A stretch of DNA of 39,059 nt, taken from positions 1 through 39,059 of the IMG/VR virus record IMGVR_UViG_3300005613_004701; one strand, given 5' to 3'. The translations under genes and the position numbers were made by a program. Shown here piece after piece: positions 31,977 to 38,240 of the stretch. Under the pieces are notes generated by a model, which did no database searches, had not been told where the DNA came from, and saw nothing but the letters and a program-made list of their open reading frames with translations. The number at the start of each line of letters is the position of its first letter. Positions within the stretch are counted from its first letter, which is position 1. This DNA is from a virus.

Positions 31977-32557
31977 TTCTTCGGTGAAAAGATATTCTTC
32001 CAAAGAAGAAATATACCAAAACCAAAGAAAACTGCACCAATAACGCCCCAAACATTGATAGACCATCCTGATTTTTGCTGAGTTTCTTCTATATCAACAG
32101 GAATCGGTTGCGGTCCTATTTCTGGTATCGATTGTGGAACCTCCTCTGGAAGCGTCTCCAGACTGCCTTTTATTTTAGATGAGCTACGCAAGATCTCATC
32201 CATTTGAAAGCTTACAGCATCTTTCTGAGGCTCTGGTAGCGTTTCTGTGATGCTCTTGACACGATCAACTATATTGTCAGATTCTAAGATAACATCTTTC
32301 TTAGTGTCCTCAATCTTTTTCTCTAAATCAATTATCTTCTTGTTTGTTTCTTCAATTTGTTCAGATTTTTCATGATACTTACTTACAAGATCTTCTATCT
32401 TTATTGCGTTCTTTACAACTGGTGTTGGTCTAGGAATATCAACAACAGGTTGGACAACCGGTTCTTTATTCTCACAAGTCATAAACTCAAACGGATAACA
32501 ACCTGATAAAACAATTAACAACATAACCGATATTTTTAAAGTTATTCTTTTCATCAT
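31943..32557 (-). CDS. unimolecular spanin candidate (lipoprotein with C-terminal membrane helix)
   Basis: The N-terminus is a lipoprotein signal: KRITLKISVMLLIVLSGC, with lipobox LSGC and the mature Cys at about residue 20. A Pro-rich stretch follows, then an extended coiled-coil/helical middle (residues about 55-125). Near the C-terminus is one transmembrane segment (VWGVIGAVFFGFGIFLLW). An outer-membrane lipid anchor plus an inner-membrane helix is the layout of u-spanins such as T1 gp11, which fuse the envelope membranes at lysis of Gram-negative hosts. It is next to the endolysin. The ATG overlaps the preceding stop (ATGA). Family assignment rests on topology, not on sequence similarity. 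Confidence 0.75.
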   Translation of the reverse strand: MMKRITLKISVMLLIVLSGCYPFEFMTCENKEPVVQPVVDIPRPTPVVKNAIKIEDLVSKYHEKSEQIEETNKKIIDLEKKIEDTKKDVILESDNIVDRVKSITETLPEPQKDAVSFQMDEILRSSSKIKGSLETLPEEVPQSIPEIGPQPIPVDIEETQQKSGWSINVWGVIGAVFFGFGIFLLWKNIFSPKNQFIVGSNTSG

Positions 32558-32763
32558 ATTACTCTGTCAAGGAGACTCTTACCTTCAGAAAGGAAAGGAA
32601 TTGCTAGTCTCCACGCTAAAGATTTGCAATGAATTACTTTTTCTATTAACTTAATATTTATTGATTTCTTAGATACTATTATTCTAGTCCCTTTATTGTG
32701 ACTACCTTTAGTGGAGTATCCTATTGACATTCTCTCAAGTCTAAAGCCCAGGGTAGTTGACAT
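32554..32763 (-). CDS. small ORF coupled to the spanin gene (69 aa)
   Basis: Its TGA overlaps the spanin ATG, a hallmark of coupled translation. The protein is basic with several Ser/Lys stretches (YSTKGSHNKGTRIIVSKKS) and no transmembrane segment, so it is not an obvious holin. There is no clear Shine-Dalgarno sequence, and an internal ATG (MSIGYSTKG, about 32730) is an alternative start. It could be a member of the small Ser/Arg-rich proteins seen further right. Confidence 0.45.
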   Translation of the reverse strand: MSTTLGFRLERMSIGYSTKGSHNKGTRIIVSKKSINIKLIEKVIHCKSLAWRLAIPFLSEGKSLLDRVI

Positions 32764-32774
32764 TAAAAAAAGGA

Positions 32775-32800
32775 TTGTGTTTTATCGTTCCGAATATAAT
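32775..32800 (+). promoter_or_regulatory. candidate promoter of the endolysin gene
   Basis: TATAAT at 32795-32800, 18 nt before the endolysin ATG, is preceded by GTTTTATCG, the same octamer-like text found before both TATAAT boxes of the 28711-28784 region. The -35-like TTGTGT has only a 14-nt spacer, so a phage-modified polymerase or activator may be required. The text around the -10 is palindromic (CCGAATA/TATCGG). Confidence 0.4.
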
Positions 32801-32817
32801 ATCGGAATATTCTACAA

Positions 32818-33633
32818 ATGAATTGGTATAAAAAATCCAAATATTCTTTAGAAATTATGTTAAAAGAAGCAGGTATTTTTGATAAGGCAATCTGGGCCGA
32901 AATATCTATTTTGTTGCCACTACTTTCATATCTAGGCTGGTCAAAAGCAGACCTGTTCAATTCGCTCGAAAAAAACAACAATGATACCAATGCTGTCAAA
33001 AAAGAAATAATAGAAGAAGCAGAACAACAAAATGTGCCAGAACAAATAGTTCAACAAATTCAACAGACAGAACCTGAACCCAAATCTGCACCTGAACCTT
33101 TATTTCCATACGATAGTTTCAGGCAAAGATTGATCGCAAGAGAAGGATTCACAACAAAAGCAAATCCGATTGGGAGAAAAGGAGAAATAGATATAGGGAT
33201 AGGTCATGCGATGTACAATCCAAATAATCCAAATCCCACGGCAGTATCCAGAAGAATATTCTCAAAACTGTTCGATAACTCAGTCAACTTTGATGCGGTT
33301 CTCAGCGGTCAACAAGAACTGACAGAAGAACAAGCAAACATGCTTGCGAATTATGATATAGACCTGCATCTAAACAGGGCCAGAAGAATGTTCCCAAGAT
33401 TTGACACTTATCCAGGATACTTGCAGGAAGCATTATTAGATTCCGTATATCGGGGAGATACGGGATCTAAAACAACAAGATTAATCAACCAAAACAACTG
33501 GACAGCAGCAGCAAAAGAATATCTAAACAGGTACGATTACCGCAATGCAAAAAGATTAGGCATCCCTGGGATCAAGTTACGAATGGAATCAAACAGGGAT
33601 GCCATGCTTCAGTACGCTAAAGAACTAGGATAA
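32818..33633 (+). CDS. endolysin, lysozyme-like (GH24/pesticin-type) with N-terminal helical segment
   Basis: Residues about 98-270 look like a phage lysozyme. They contain FRQRLIAREGF with the catalytic Glu, then GEIDIGIGHAM, corresponding to the Thr-Ile-Gly-Ile-Gly-His segment of T4-type lysozymes but with Asp in place of Thr, then LQEALLDSVYRGDTG. The enzyme would cleave peptidoglycan glycan strands. Residues 1-45 (MNWYKKSKYSLEIML, then AEISILLPLLSYLGW) hold a hydrophobic stretch that could act as a signal-anchor, followed by a Glu/Gln/Pro linker. A virion-associated lysozyme is the alternative. Confidence 0.75.
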   Translation: MNWYKKSKYSLEIMLKEAGIFDKAIWAEISILLPLLSYLGWSKADLFNSLEKNNNDTNAVKKEIIEEAEQQNVPEQIVQQIQQTEPEPKSAPEPLFPYDSFRQRLIAREGFTTKANPIGRKGEIDIGIGHAMYNPNNPNPTAVSRRIFSKLFDNSVNFDAVLSGQQELTEEQANMLANYDIDLHLNRARRMFPRFDTYPGYLQEALLDSVYRGDTGSKTTRLINQNNWTAAAKEYLNRYDYRNAKRLGIPGIKLRMESNRDAMLQYAKELG

Positions 33634-33635
33634 GT

Positions 33636-33818
33636 CTAATTTTTAAAAGATCTACTGTTGTTCGTTCTCCAAGAAAAAGAATAATAACTTTCTCTTAGTG
33701 CATATTTGGTACTTTTACAAATTGATCTATGTGAACGAGAAATAAGATTTAACCATAGAGGCGTTTTTGACCAACACCTAGATTCTAAATAGCAATTTGT
33801 TCTGGTAATTGTTTTCAA
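33636..33818 (-). CDS. small Ser/Arg/Trp-rich protein (60 aa)
   Basis: The ATG overlaps the upstream stop by ATGA, supporting translation. The start ATGAAAACAAT...AGAACAAAT resembles the leaders of the Ser-X mini-genes (MKTITRTN versus MKMI..RTN). The body is basic with aromatic and Ser residues (ESRCWSKTPLWLNLISRS, SYYSFSWRTN) but no strict dipeptide register. It shares SRCW with the 38237-38491 protein. Function unknown. It ends 2 nt from the convergent endolysin stop. Confidence 0.55.
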   Translation of the reverse strand: MKTITRTNCYLESRCWSKTPLWLNLISRSHRSICKSTKYALRESYYSFSWRTNNSRSFKN

Positions 33819-34456
33819 GTCCAGAGTGTTCCTCTAATTTTTATAAGTCTTATTAAATGCTCAGTATCTTCTTCGTAAGCTTTCTCCAATGCTCCTACCT
33901 CATATTTTTTAGACGAATCCTTAAGATCTTCTTGTTTTTTAGGCCGATCAACAGTCCACCATCTGTAGAGATATTTCAGTTCTTTTTCCAGTTTTTGGTC
34001 TTCTTCGTGCTTTTCTTTCAAAAACTTAATATAGTCTCTTTGGCGTTCTTTATCTTCCCAATTTGCCTTTTCAAGATCTGCTATTTCTTCGCTGTGATCG
34101 TAAGATGTATGTTCGAGCAGTTCTTCTTCTTCAATAACATTACAAAAAATAGCGAAAGAAGCATGAAGCAACACGTAATCTCTGTCACACCAAGTAGGAG
34201 CTAGAGTTTTGATCTTTATCTTATTGTAGGGATGAAAAAGCCAACACTTCGAGTAATAGAAACTGTCTCCAATCTTCCTTTTAACTCTACTCAACCAGTA
34301 AAAGAAATTATAAGGAAACTTTTTACGTTTCTTAGACCACTCTTCAGAGCGTTTTTTGATATCTTCTATTGAAAAGGTCTTTAGTTTCTTTTTCTCAATA
34401 TCCTTATCTATCTTATTTATTCTTTTAAGTAGTTTCTTTTTCATTCTCGGATCCAT
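33815..34456 (-). CDS. conserved-looking phage protein of unknown function (213 aa)
   Basis: The frame is open from 34477 (TTG); ATG 34456 (MDPRMKKKLLKR) is the likelier start, with GGAG upstream. The middle, IKTLAPTWCDRDYVLLHASF followed by AIFCNVIEEEE, is a pattern I have seen in uncharacterised proteins of large phages. The ends are Lys/Glu-rich helices with paired Trp (YLYRWWTVDRP). No catalytic motif is visible. Confidence 0.7.
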   Translation of the reverse strand: MDPRMKKKLLKRINKIDKDIEKKKLKTFSIEDIKKRSEEWSKKRKKFPYNFFYWLSRVKRKIGDSFYYSKCWLFHPYNKIKIKTLAPTWCDRDYVLLHASFAIFCNVIEEEELLEHTSYDHSEEIADLEKANWEDKERQRDYIKFLKEKHEEDQKLEKELKYLYRWWTVDRPKKQEDLKDSSKKYEVGALEKAYEEDTEHLIRLIKIRGTLWT

Positions 34457-34659
34457 GTATGCTATTTCTCCATTCAACTACTTTATCAAACAAAGCGTTG
34501 ATTTCATTAACAGAATTCCTCAAAGGTTTAACATCATCTTCTGAGACTGGTCTTTTTGCGTTCTGATAGTCCCTGTCAATTCCAAACGAATCAACATAAA
34601 GACCATTGACATACTCCCACGACTAAAGTCGTGGGCTTTCTTGTTATTCTCGTAATCAT
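34425..34659 (-). pseudogene. small gene broken by an IS200/IS605-like palindrome
   Basis: AAGGAG (34672-34667) and ATG (34659) start MITRITRK, then the frame enters the 20-bp palindrome and stops after 23 codons. The other frame, open from inside the palindrome, reads EYVNGLYVDSFGIDRDYQNA, then KRPVSEDDVKPLRNSVNEIN and ends at 34425, overlapping the next gene. Removing 19 bases of palindrome joins both parts into one continuous 70-residue protein. Seen: intact start, hairpin, frame break. Inferred: insertion of the hairpin. Confidence 0.6.
34611..34652 (-). mobile_element. IS200/IS605-like end hairpin (remnant)
   Basis: Arms CCCACGACT and AGTCGTGGG (34616-34635) are separated by 2 nt. On minus the context is AACAAGAAAGCCC, hairpin with CTTTAG at the tip, then GGGAGTATGTCA. 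This resembles, from memory, the right-end hairpin of IS200/IS605 elements and their TnpB guide-RNA scaffold. No transposase is present. Confidence 0.5.
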
Positions 34660-34670
34660 TTTGTTTCTCC

Positions 34671-35108
34671 TTAATCCTCACAATCTTCTGGAGGATTGTT
34701 GTTAAAAAATTCTTGTACTTGTATGATCACTTTTTCTGGGATGTTTTCTTTGCGGAGTATTTCTTGCCAGTTAGGATATTCAATTTCTCCAAAACCCCAT
34801 TGATTCTTTTCGCCAACCATGAAATAGGCTGGTTTGCTGAAGACCCTAACACCTTCTACATTTTTATAGGGCCAAGCTTCTAGCGGGGAATCGGGACAAC
34901 ATCCACAATTGTGTTTGATGAAAACTTTGTCTGTATCTTTGTTGACAGATGGCGAAGAAAGCCTTTTTGTTCCCCACCTGTCACTATGCTCTTCGATATC
35001 AGGATACAGACCTATCGCTTTCTCTGTTCTGTCTAGATCTTCTCTCTGTTCTCTTAATTTCTCGGTTAGCTCTTTTCTTTTTTGCTTAACTTTTTCCATA
35101 TAATCCAT
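34671..35108 (-). CDS. uncharacterised protein with coiled-coil N-terminus (145 aa)
   Basis: Residues 1-40 form a charged coiled-coil (KVKQKRKELTEKLREQREDL). The remainder has a Cys/Pro cluster, HNCGCCPDSPLEAWPY, and Trp/Gly-rich strands. A TATAAT box lies about 15 nt upstream (35128-35123), but a -35 box at standard spacing is not seen. The about 250 nt upstream hold a 5'-truncated ORF rather than an intact gene. Function unknown. Confidence 0.65.
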   Translation of the reverse strand: MDYMEKVKQKRKELTEKLREQREDLDRTEKAIGLYPDIEEHSDRWGTKRLSSPSVNKDTDKVFIKHNCGCCPDSPLEAWPYKNVEGVRVFSKPAYFMVGEKNQWGFGEIEYPNWQEILRKENIPEKVIIQVQEFFNNNPPEDCED

Positions 35109-35164
35109 TTTCCATTCCTTGTATTATAGCCCAGTTAATATACACTTTTGTTCAATGAATAAAA

Positions 35165-35355
35165 TCAAATCATGCTGCATCCCCCCCCTTTCAAGAGATT
35201 GAATTGCTTGAATGCCTTTCTTCTCTCTCCCTGTATAGGCTCCGTTGCTATCGCTGTTAATTCATTATTCAGATCAGACTCGTAAAAAGGTCTATACTGA
35301 ATACCAAATCTCTCGATTCTTGAGATTGATCCTCTACTTAATAGTTCGTTTGATA
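35165..35355 (-). pseudogene. 5'-truncated gene remnant
   Basis: A protein-like frame with no start codon reads RGSISRIERFGIQYRPFYES, then DLNNELTAIATEPIQGERRK, then AFKQFNLLKGGG and stops at 35165. It directly follows the IS-like scar that also truncates the 35356 gene, so its 5' part was probably lost in the same event. A run of eight G (35181-35188 region on minus) lies near its end. The protein family is not recognised. Confidence 0.5.
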
Positions 35356-35565
35356 TTAAGCAAGATCGGTCGTTGAAGCAAGAAGCCCTTTAGGTGAGGG
35401 TAGTTCATCTTTGCAAAAGACGATATCTCCTTTTTTTATATCGTTTATAGGAGAAACAGTAACTTTATCTCCACTATTGATCTTGGGTTTCATCAAGTTT
35501 CCTTTTGGCGAAAAACTAATGTCTTTACTGTCAAGGAGATTTTGTTTGTGCTGTTTCCAGTTCAT
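35356..35565 (-). pseudogene. S24/LexA-like small phage protein, C-terminus replaced by IS-like sequence
   Basis: The first 52 residues match small S24-like phage proteins: DISFSPKGNLMKPKINSGDK, then INDIKKGDIVFCK. GNLM stands where the catalytic GNSM is usual. In related proteins the strand after FCKV continues into a second half of similar length. Here it breaks off, and the last 16 residues (ELPSPKGLLASTTDLA) are read from the IS-like end sequence. ATG overlaps the upstream stop (ATGA). Likely a truncated, possibly non-functional gene. Confidence 0.55.
35365..35410 (+). mobile_element. IS200/IS605-like right-end scar
   Basis: On plus: GTTGAAGCAAGAAGCCC, a short hairpin with CTTTAGG (arms CCCT/AGGG), then GGGTAGTTCAT. 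This closely resembles, from memory, right ends of IS200/IS605/TnpB elements. It is flanked by a 3'-truncated gene (35411 onward) and a 5'-truncated gene (before 35355), as expected for an insertion followed by deletion. Confidence 0.5.
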
Positions 35566-35957
35566 ATGTTATTCAGAAAAAAGGCAGTTCTTTCAAGGTT
35601 GGGCATTATTATACCACCATTATCTTGTACCATATCTTCAACTTTTGACAAGCTTTTCATCTGATGCTCGTTAAATTTTTTCCCATTATCTTCGTCTAAG
35701 ATACATAGAACAGTTTTTTCCGGTCTCTTATTGCTGTCATCAACGACTTCAGCAATAGAGTAGACTCCTTCCATTTTTGGGGTAATGACATAAAGACAGA
35801 AGTCGCATTCTTTTTTTTGTTTTATCTCTTCTGCCTGGCATTCAGTAGTCCAATCTTCGACAACAGGGTTAAAGTAATTAATAGTTTTAAGCATTGGAAT
35901 AAATTTGTCTCTCCAAGTGCTTTTATTACATGTCCCGCCTAAAAATACTTTATTCAT
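35562..35957 (-). CDS. nucleoside 2-deoxyribosyltransferase-like protein
   Basis: The 131 residues resemble the PF15891-type family: VFLGGTCNKSTWRDKFIP, FNPVVEDWTTECQAEEI, CDFCLYVITPKMEGVYSI and AEVVDDSNKRPEKTVLCIL. The fold is a small Rossmann-like domain; true members exchange bases on deoxynucleosides, which would fit nucleotide salvage. The active-site Glu/Asp cannot be assigned with certainty. Overlaps the S24-like gene by 4 nt. Confidence 0.7.
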   Translation of the reverse strand: MNKVFLGGTCNKSTWRDKFIPMLKTINYFNPVVEDWTTECQAEEIKQKKECDFCLYVITPKMEGVYSIAEVVDDSNKRPEKTVLCILDEDNGKKFNEHQMKSLSKVEDMVQDNGGIIMPNLERTAFFLNNI

Positions 35958-35959
35958 GT

Positions 35960-36367
35960 TTATGCCTCTTGTGATTGTAAGTCAATACGTTTTGCTTTTG
36001 CATATTTCCGAGCCTTTTTATTACATTTGCTAAGACTCCATTTCTTCGCAGTAGATTCTATTTCTTCTTCTTTTAATCTTCTTATCTTACTTATATTGAT
36101 CGGAACAAATACCGAAAACTGCCAGCAATATTGTCCTTTTGGCGGATTAAAACCGAAATTATCAATACCAATTATTTTTTCGACACCTATAGGATTGTAT
36201 TCTACTTCAAGTATTACGTCTCCTCCATATTTTTGCGCAACTTTTATATTAGGCGACAAGTATGTATACCTATAACTGCAACTACGACTGTTTCGTTTCC
36301 CCCACAAAATTCCTTCCATTTGTATCTCTTTCCATCTCTGTTCGGTTGTTCCGTGGTAAAATTTCAT
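35960..36367 (-). CDS. ADP-ribosyltransferase-fold protein candidate
   Basis: The start MKFYHGTTEQRWKEIQMEGI (ATG 36367) gives 135 residues; the frame is open 9 codons further upstream. YHGTT, TYLSPNIKVAQKYG and VILEVEYNPIG follow the order of His, Tyr and central strands in small H-Y-type ADP-ribosyltransferase or Tpt1-like folds. The third catalytic acidic residue is not obvious. If active it would use NAD to modify a host target, consistent with the NAD operon and macrodomain. Assignment is by pattern only. It lies 2 nt before the deoxyribosyltransferase-like gene. Confidence 0.5.
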   Translation of the reverse strand: MKFYHGTTEQRWKEIQMEGILWGKRNSRSCSYRYTYLSPNIKVAQKYGGDVILEVEYNPIGVEKIIGIDNFGFNPPKGQYCWQFSVFVPINISKIRRLKEEEIESTAKKWSLSKCNKKARKYAKAKRIDLQSQEA

Positions 36368-36369
36368 CT

Positions 36370-36576
36370 TTAATCCAAATCTAGAAAGTTCCATTCTTCA
36401 GGTTTCTCGCCACAAATTTTGCATTTTTCTGAAAATCTTTTGTTTACTTTTTCTAAAGTATCGCCTGGGCCATAAATTTTTACCTCAAATTTTATTTTAT
36501 TGACATCAAAAATATCAAAAAGAAAGACACGCACTATATACGTGTCTTTCTTAACTAACTCGTGATGTTGTTCATT
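36370..36576 (-). CDS. start-less ORF in frame behind a TAG stop (68 codons)
   Basis: Right after the TAG of the 36577-37188 gene the same frame stays open: NEQHHELVKKDTYIVRVFLF, then DIFDVNKIKFEVKIYGPGDT, a Cys pair (KCKICGEKPEEW) and NFLDLD, then TAA 2 nt before the next ATG. There is no ATG; GTG at about 36534 is possible but lacks a ribosome site. The base composition changes at the TAG from GC-rich to AT-rich. It may be a truncated native gene at the border of an acquired cassette, or a readthrough tail. Confidence 0.4.
   Translation of the reverse strand, partial: NEQHHELVKKDTYIVRVFLFDIFDVNKIKFEVKIYGPGDTLEKVNKRFSEKCKICGEKPEEWNFLDLD
36512..36552 (-). terminator. strong hairpin terminator candidate
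   Basis: A perfect 12-bp stem (AAGAAAGACACG/CGTGTCTTTCTT, 36520-36531 with 36541-36552) is followed on minus by TTTTTG and more T. It closes the GC-rich three-gene cassette, though it falls within the start-less ORF. Confidence 0.6.
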
Positions 36577-37188
36577 CTAAGTTTCTTGAGCGGGAGCGTA
36601 TTCGTTTTCGGTTTTCCTAAATGTCCAAGCTACGGCTTCCTGGCATGTTTTCATCGTTGGAGGAACTTGGAGATAGTATTTCTTGTACGTTCCATTAGGT
36701 TCAGGCGTACCATTGAATACTTTAACGAGCATGACCGGTTCTTCAAAAATTCCATCAAATTTAAGAAGTTCTCTACCATTCCCATATTCGTCGGAATGAA
36801 CTACTGTAAACCTGTTCTCTTCTCTCATTCGCTCAAGGCCATAGACCTTCATCCCAACATAACGTACTTCGGTATTGGGATGTTGAATGATCTCTTGGAA
36901 TGTTAAAGATTCGGGATCTCTGACATAACGGGGAGGTACCTGAACACCTTCAAAATAGTAGGAGATGCTTCCGAAACGATCAATATCGTAACCGTGCTTC
37001 TTGCCTTCTTTGTAGCATGTCACGCGGGTTCTCGATATATACGCAGGGCCGTCTTTGCAATGCATTCTTTCAAGATCGTCCCTTTTAATGTCTACTTGAT
37101 CGTCGTTTCTAAAAGGGTAGAACTTGTTTATCCCACGAACCCTACTTTGCCATTTTTCGACCTGTTGTCTATTACGTTTTCCTGACAT
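36577..37188 (-). CDS. DUF6745-like protein (203 aa)
   Basis: Segments CKDGPAYISRTRVTCYKEGK, ISYYFEGVQVPPRYVRDPES, EVRYVGMKVYGLERM, LLKFDGIF and the C-terminal YYLQVPPTMKTCQEAVAWTF/ENEYAPAQET resemble the DUF6745 family found in diverse bacteria. Function of the family is unknown. GGGAG lies 5 nt before ATG. Base composition is clearly less AT-rich than the surrounding phage genes, as in the next two genes, so the three were probably acquired together. Confidence 0.65.
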   Translation of the reverse strand: MSGKRNRQQVEKWQSRVRGINKFYPFRNDDQVDIKRDDLERMHCKDGPAYISRTRVTCYKEGKKHGYDIDRFGSISYYFEGVQVPPRYVRDPESLTFQEIIQHPNTEVRYVGMKVYGLERMREENRFTVVHSDEYGNGRELLKFDGIFEEPVMLVKVFNGTPEPNGTYKKYYLQVPPTMKTCQEAVAWTFRKTENEYAPAQET

Positions 37189-37221
37189 TATCGCTCCCGC
37201 TAATATAACGAGTTTTTAAGA

Positions 37222-37542
37222 TCAATCTTCGTCCGAAAGCTCGAAGTATACCCATTGGGGCTGGTAGAACAACTCGATAGCATCGTTCTTGATGGCGATA
37301 GTTCCATCGATATTATCTTCCCTCTCGGGATGATCGCTGTTGCTCGGACCAGATATCTCGACTGATCGAGCATTCGCCAAGAGGATACAATCCGATGTAA
37401 CTTTCGTCAACTTGCCACGGTATTGATATCTCGCACAAAGAACTGCGACCTTCTGACCGACATAATTCTTAGCGTAATCCTCGAAATTCTCGATTTTAGA
37501 GGGATCAATCTCCACTTCCATAACTGCTTCTTTTTTTGCCAT
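37222..37542 (-). CDS. small beta-barrel (Sm-like) protein of the GC-rich cassette (106 aa)
   Basis: AGGAG lies 9 nt before ATG. After an acidic start the sequence is strand-rich: YVGQKVAVLCARYQYRGKLT, SDCILLANARSVEIS, then IAIKNDAIELFYQPQWVYFE. The Gly-Lys-Leu-thr and cys-Ile-Leu-Leu-Ala pattern recalls Sm/Hfq-like small barrels, but this is not firm. Probably works with the neighbouring DUF6745-like and 37612-37944 proteins, since all share composition and spacing. Confidence 0.6.
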   Translation of the reverse strand: MAKKEAVMEVEIDPSKIENFEDYAKNYVGQKVAVLCARYQYRGKLTKVTSDCILLANARSVEISGPSNSDHPEREDNIDGTIAIKNDAIELFYQPQWVYFELSDED

Positions 37543-37586
37543 TTGTTTGTACTCCTACATATAGTTCTTCTTCTTTTGGTAGCAAC

Positions 37587-37609
37587 CTGTTTTGCAACAA
37601 ACAAAACAG
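37587..37609 (-). other. hairpin between cassette genes
   Basis: A perfect 8-bp stem, CTGTTTTG/CAAAACAG with a 7-nt loop, lies in the 69-nt spacer between two cassette genes. No T-tract follows directly, so it may be an mRNA processing or stability element. Confidence 0.45.
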
Positions 37610-37611
37610 AA

Positions 37612-37944
37612 TTAGTCAGCTACTCTTCGCTCTTTTTCTGCGGCAAGGGGATCGTATTCGCGCTGGCGAGTAACGCAGAACCAGGTGTCCGGAACCAACG
37701 TTACGGGACCATGCTCGTCGTGATCGACTACGATCTCCGTCTGAGACTTAATAAAGATGTCTCCATTTTCATCAACGACTGACTCACACTGAGAGATCGA
37801 AGGCGAAGCGATCCTGTGAGCGTGCCCGGTTACCTCGCCGTAAGCGAGTACCGGAGTCTGAATCTTTCTCCCTTTCTTGGGAGGTCCATCTACCTTGCAG
37901 AAGAAGATGTCGCCTTGTCTTGCTTGGTCTTTGTTCTTTTCCAT
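37612..37944 (-). CDS. conserved small protein of the GC-rich cassette (110 aa)
   Basis: The sequence has the feel of a widespread bacterial family: QGDIFFCKVDGPPKKGRKIQ, VLAYGEVTGHAHRI, GDIFIKSQTEIVVDHDEHGP, then VTRQREYDPLAAEKERRVAD. I recall similar proteins beside DUF6745-like genes, but know no function. AAGGAG lies 9 nt before ATG. It is the first gene of the cassette; a small inverted repeat, GTCCCA/TGGGAC, precedes it. Confidence 0.65.
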   Translation of the reverse strand: MEKNKDQARQGDIFFCKVDGPPKKGRKIQTPVLAYGEVTGHAHRIASPSISQCESVVDENGDIFIKSQTEIVVDHDEHGPVTLVPDTWFCVTRQREYDPLAAEKERRVAD

Positions 37945-37976
37945 TTTGCTTTTCTCCTTGTTCCTTTAAAAACCAC

Positions 37977-37993
37977 GTCCCACTATTTGGGAC
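37977..37993 (-). promoter_or_regulatory. inverted repeat upstream of the GC-rich cassette
   Basis: GTCCCA-N5-TGGGAC lies about 35 nt before the ATG of the first cassette gene, a spacing that would suit an operator. A TACAAT -10-like box lies upstream on minus at about 38020, with no convincing -35. Confidence 0.35.
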
Positions 37994-38087
37994 AAACTTA
38001 ACTTCAACTATTGTATTGTATCGGACTTTTCTTCACTTTTACTATAAATATTATTTTTTTCAAGAAAATTTTCCTTTATTTAATTTG

Positions 38088-38240
38088 TTACCTAGACCAA
38101 TACAAAGACCAAACCTTAGATAAAGACATAGAATTAGACCAAGACGTAGAACTAGACAAAGAACTAGACCAAGAATTAAACCAAGAACTAGACAAAGACC
38201 AAGAACTAGAACCAGAATTAATTTTTATGATCATTTTCAT
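38088..38240 (-). CDS. Ser-X dipeptide-repeat mini-protein, copy C (50 aa)
   Basis: The leader MKMIIKIN is nearly identical to that of copy A (MKMILKTN). It is followed by 21 dipeptide units, such as SGSSSWSLSSSW and SWSSSLSSSTSWSNSMSL, and ends WSR as in copy A. Its DNA also matches copy A at both ends (ATGAAAATGATC and TCTAGGTAACAAATT), although it lies 8 kb away on the other strand. The ATG overlaps the TGA of the preceding gene (ATGA). Conservation of leader and terminus with free variation of the even residues argues for a selected protein. Function unknown. Confidence 0.65.
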   Translation of the reverse strand: MKMIIKINSGSSSWSLSSSWFNSWSSSLSSSTSWSNSMSLSKVWSLYWSR

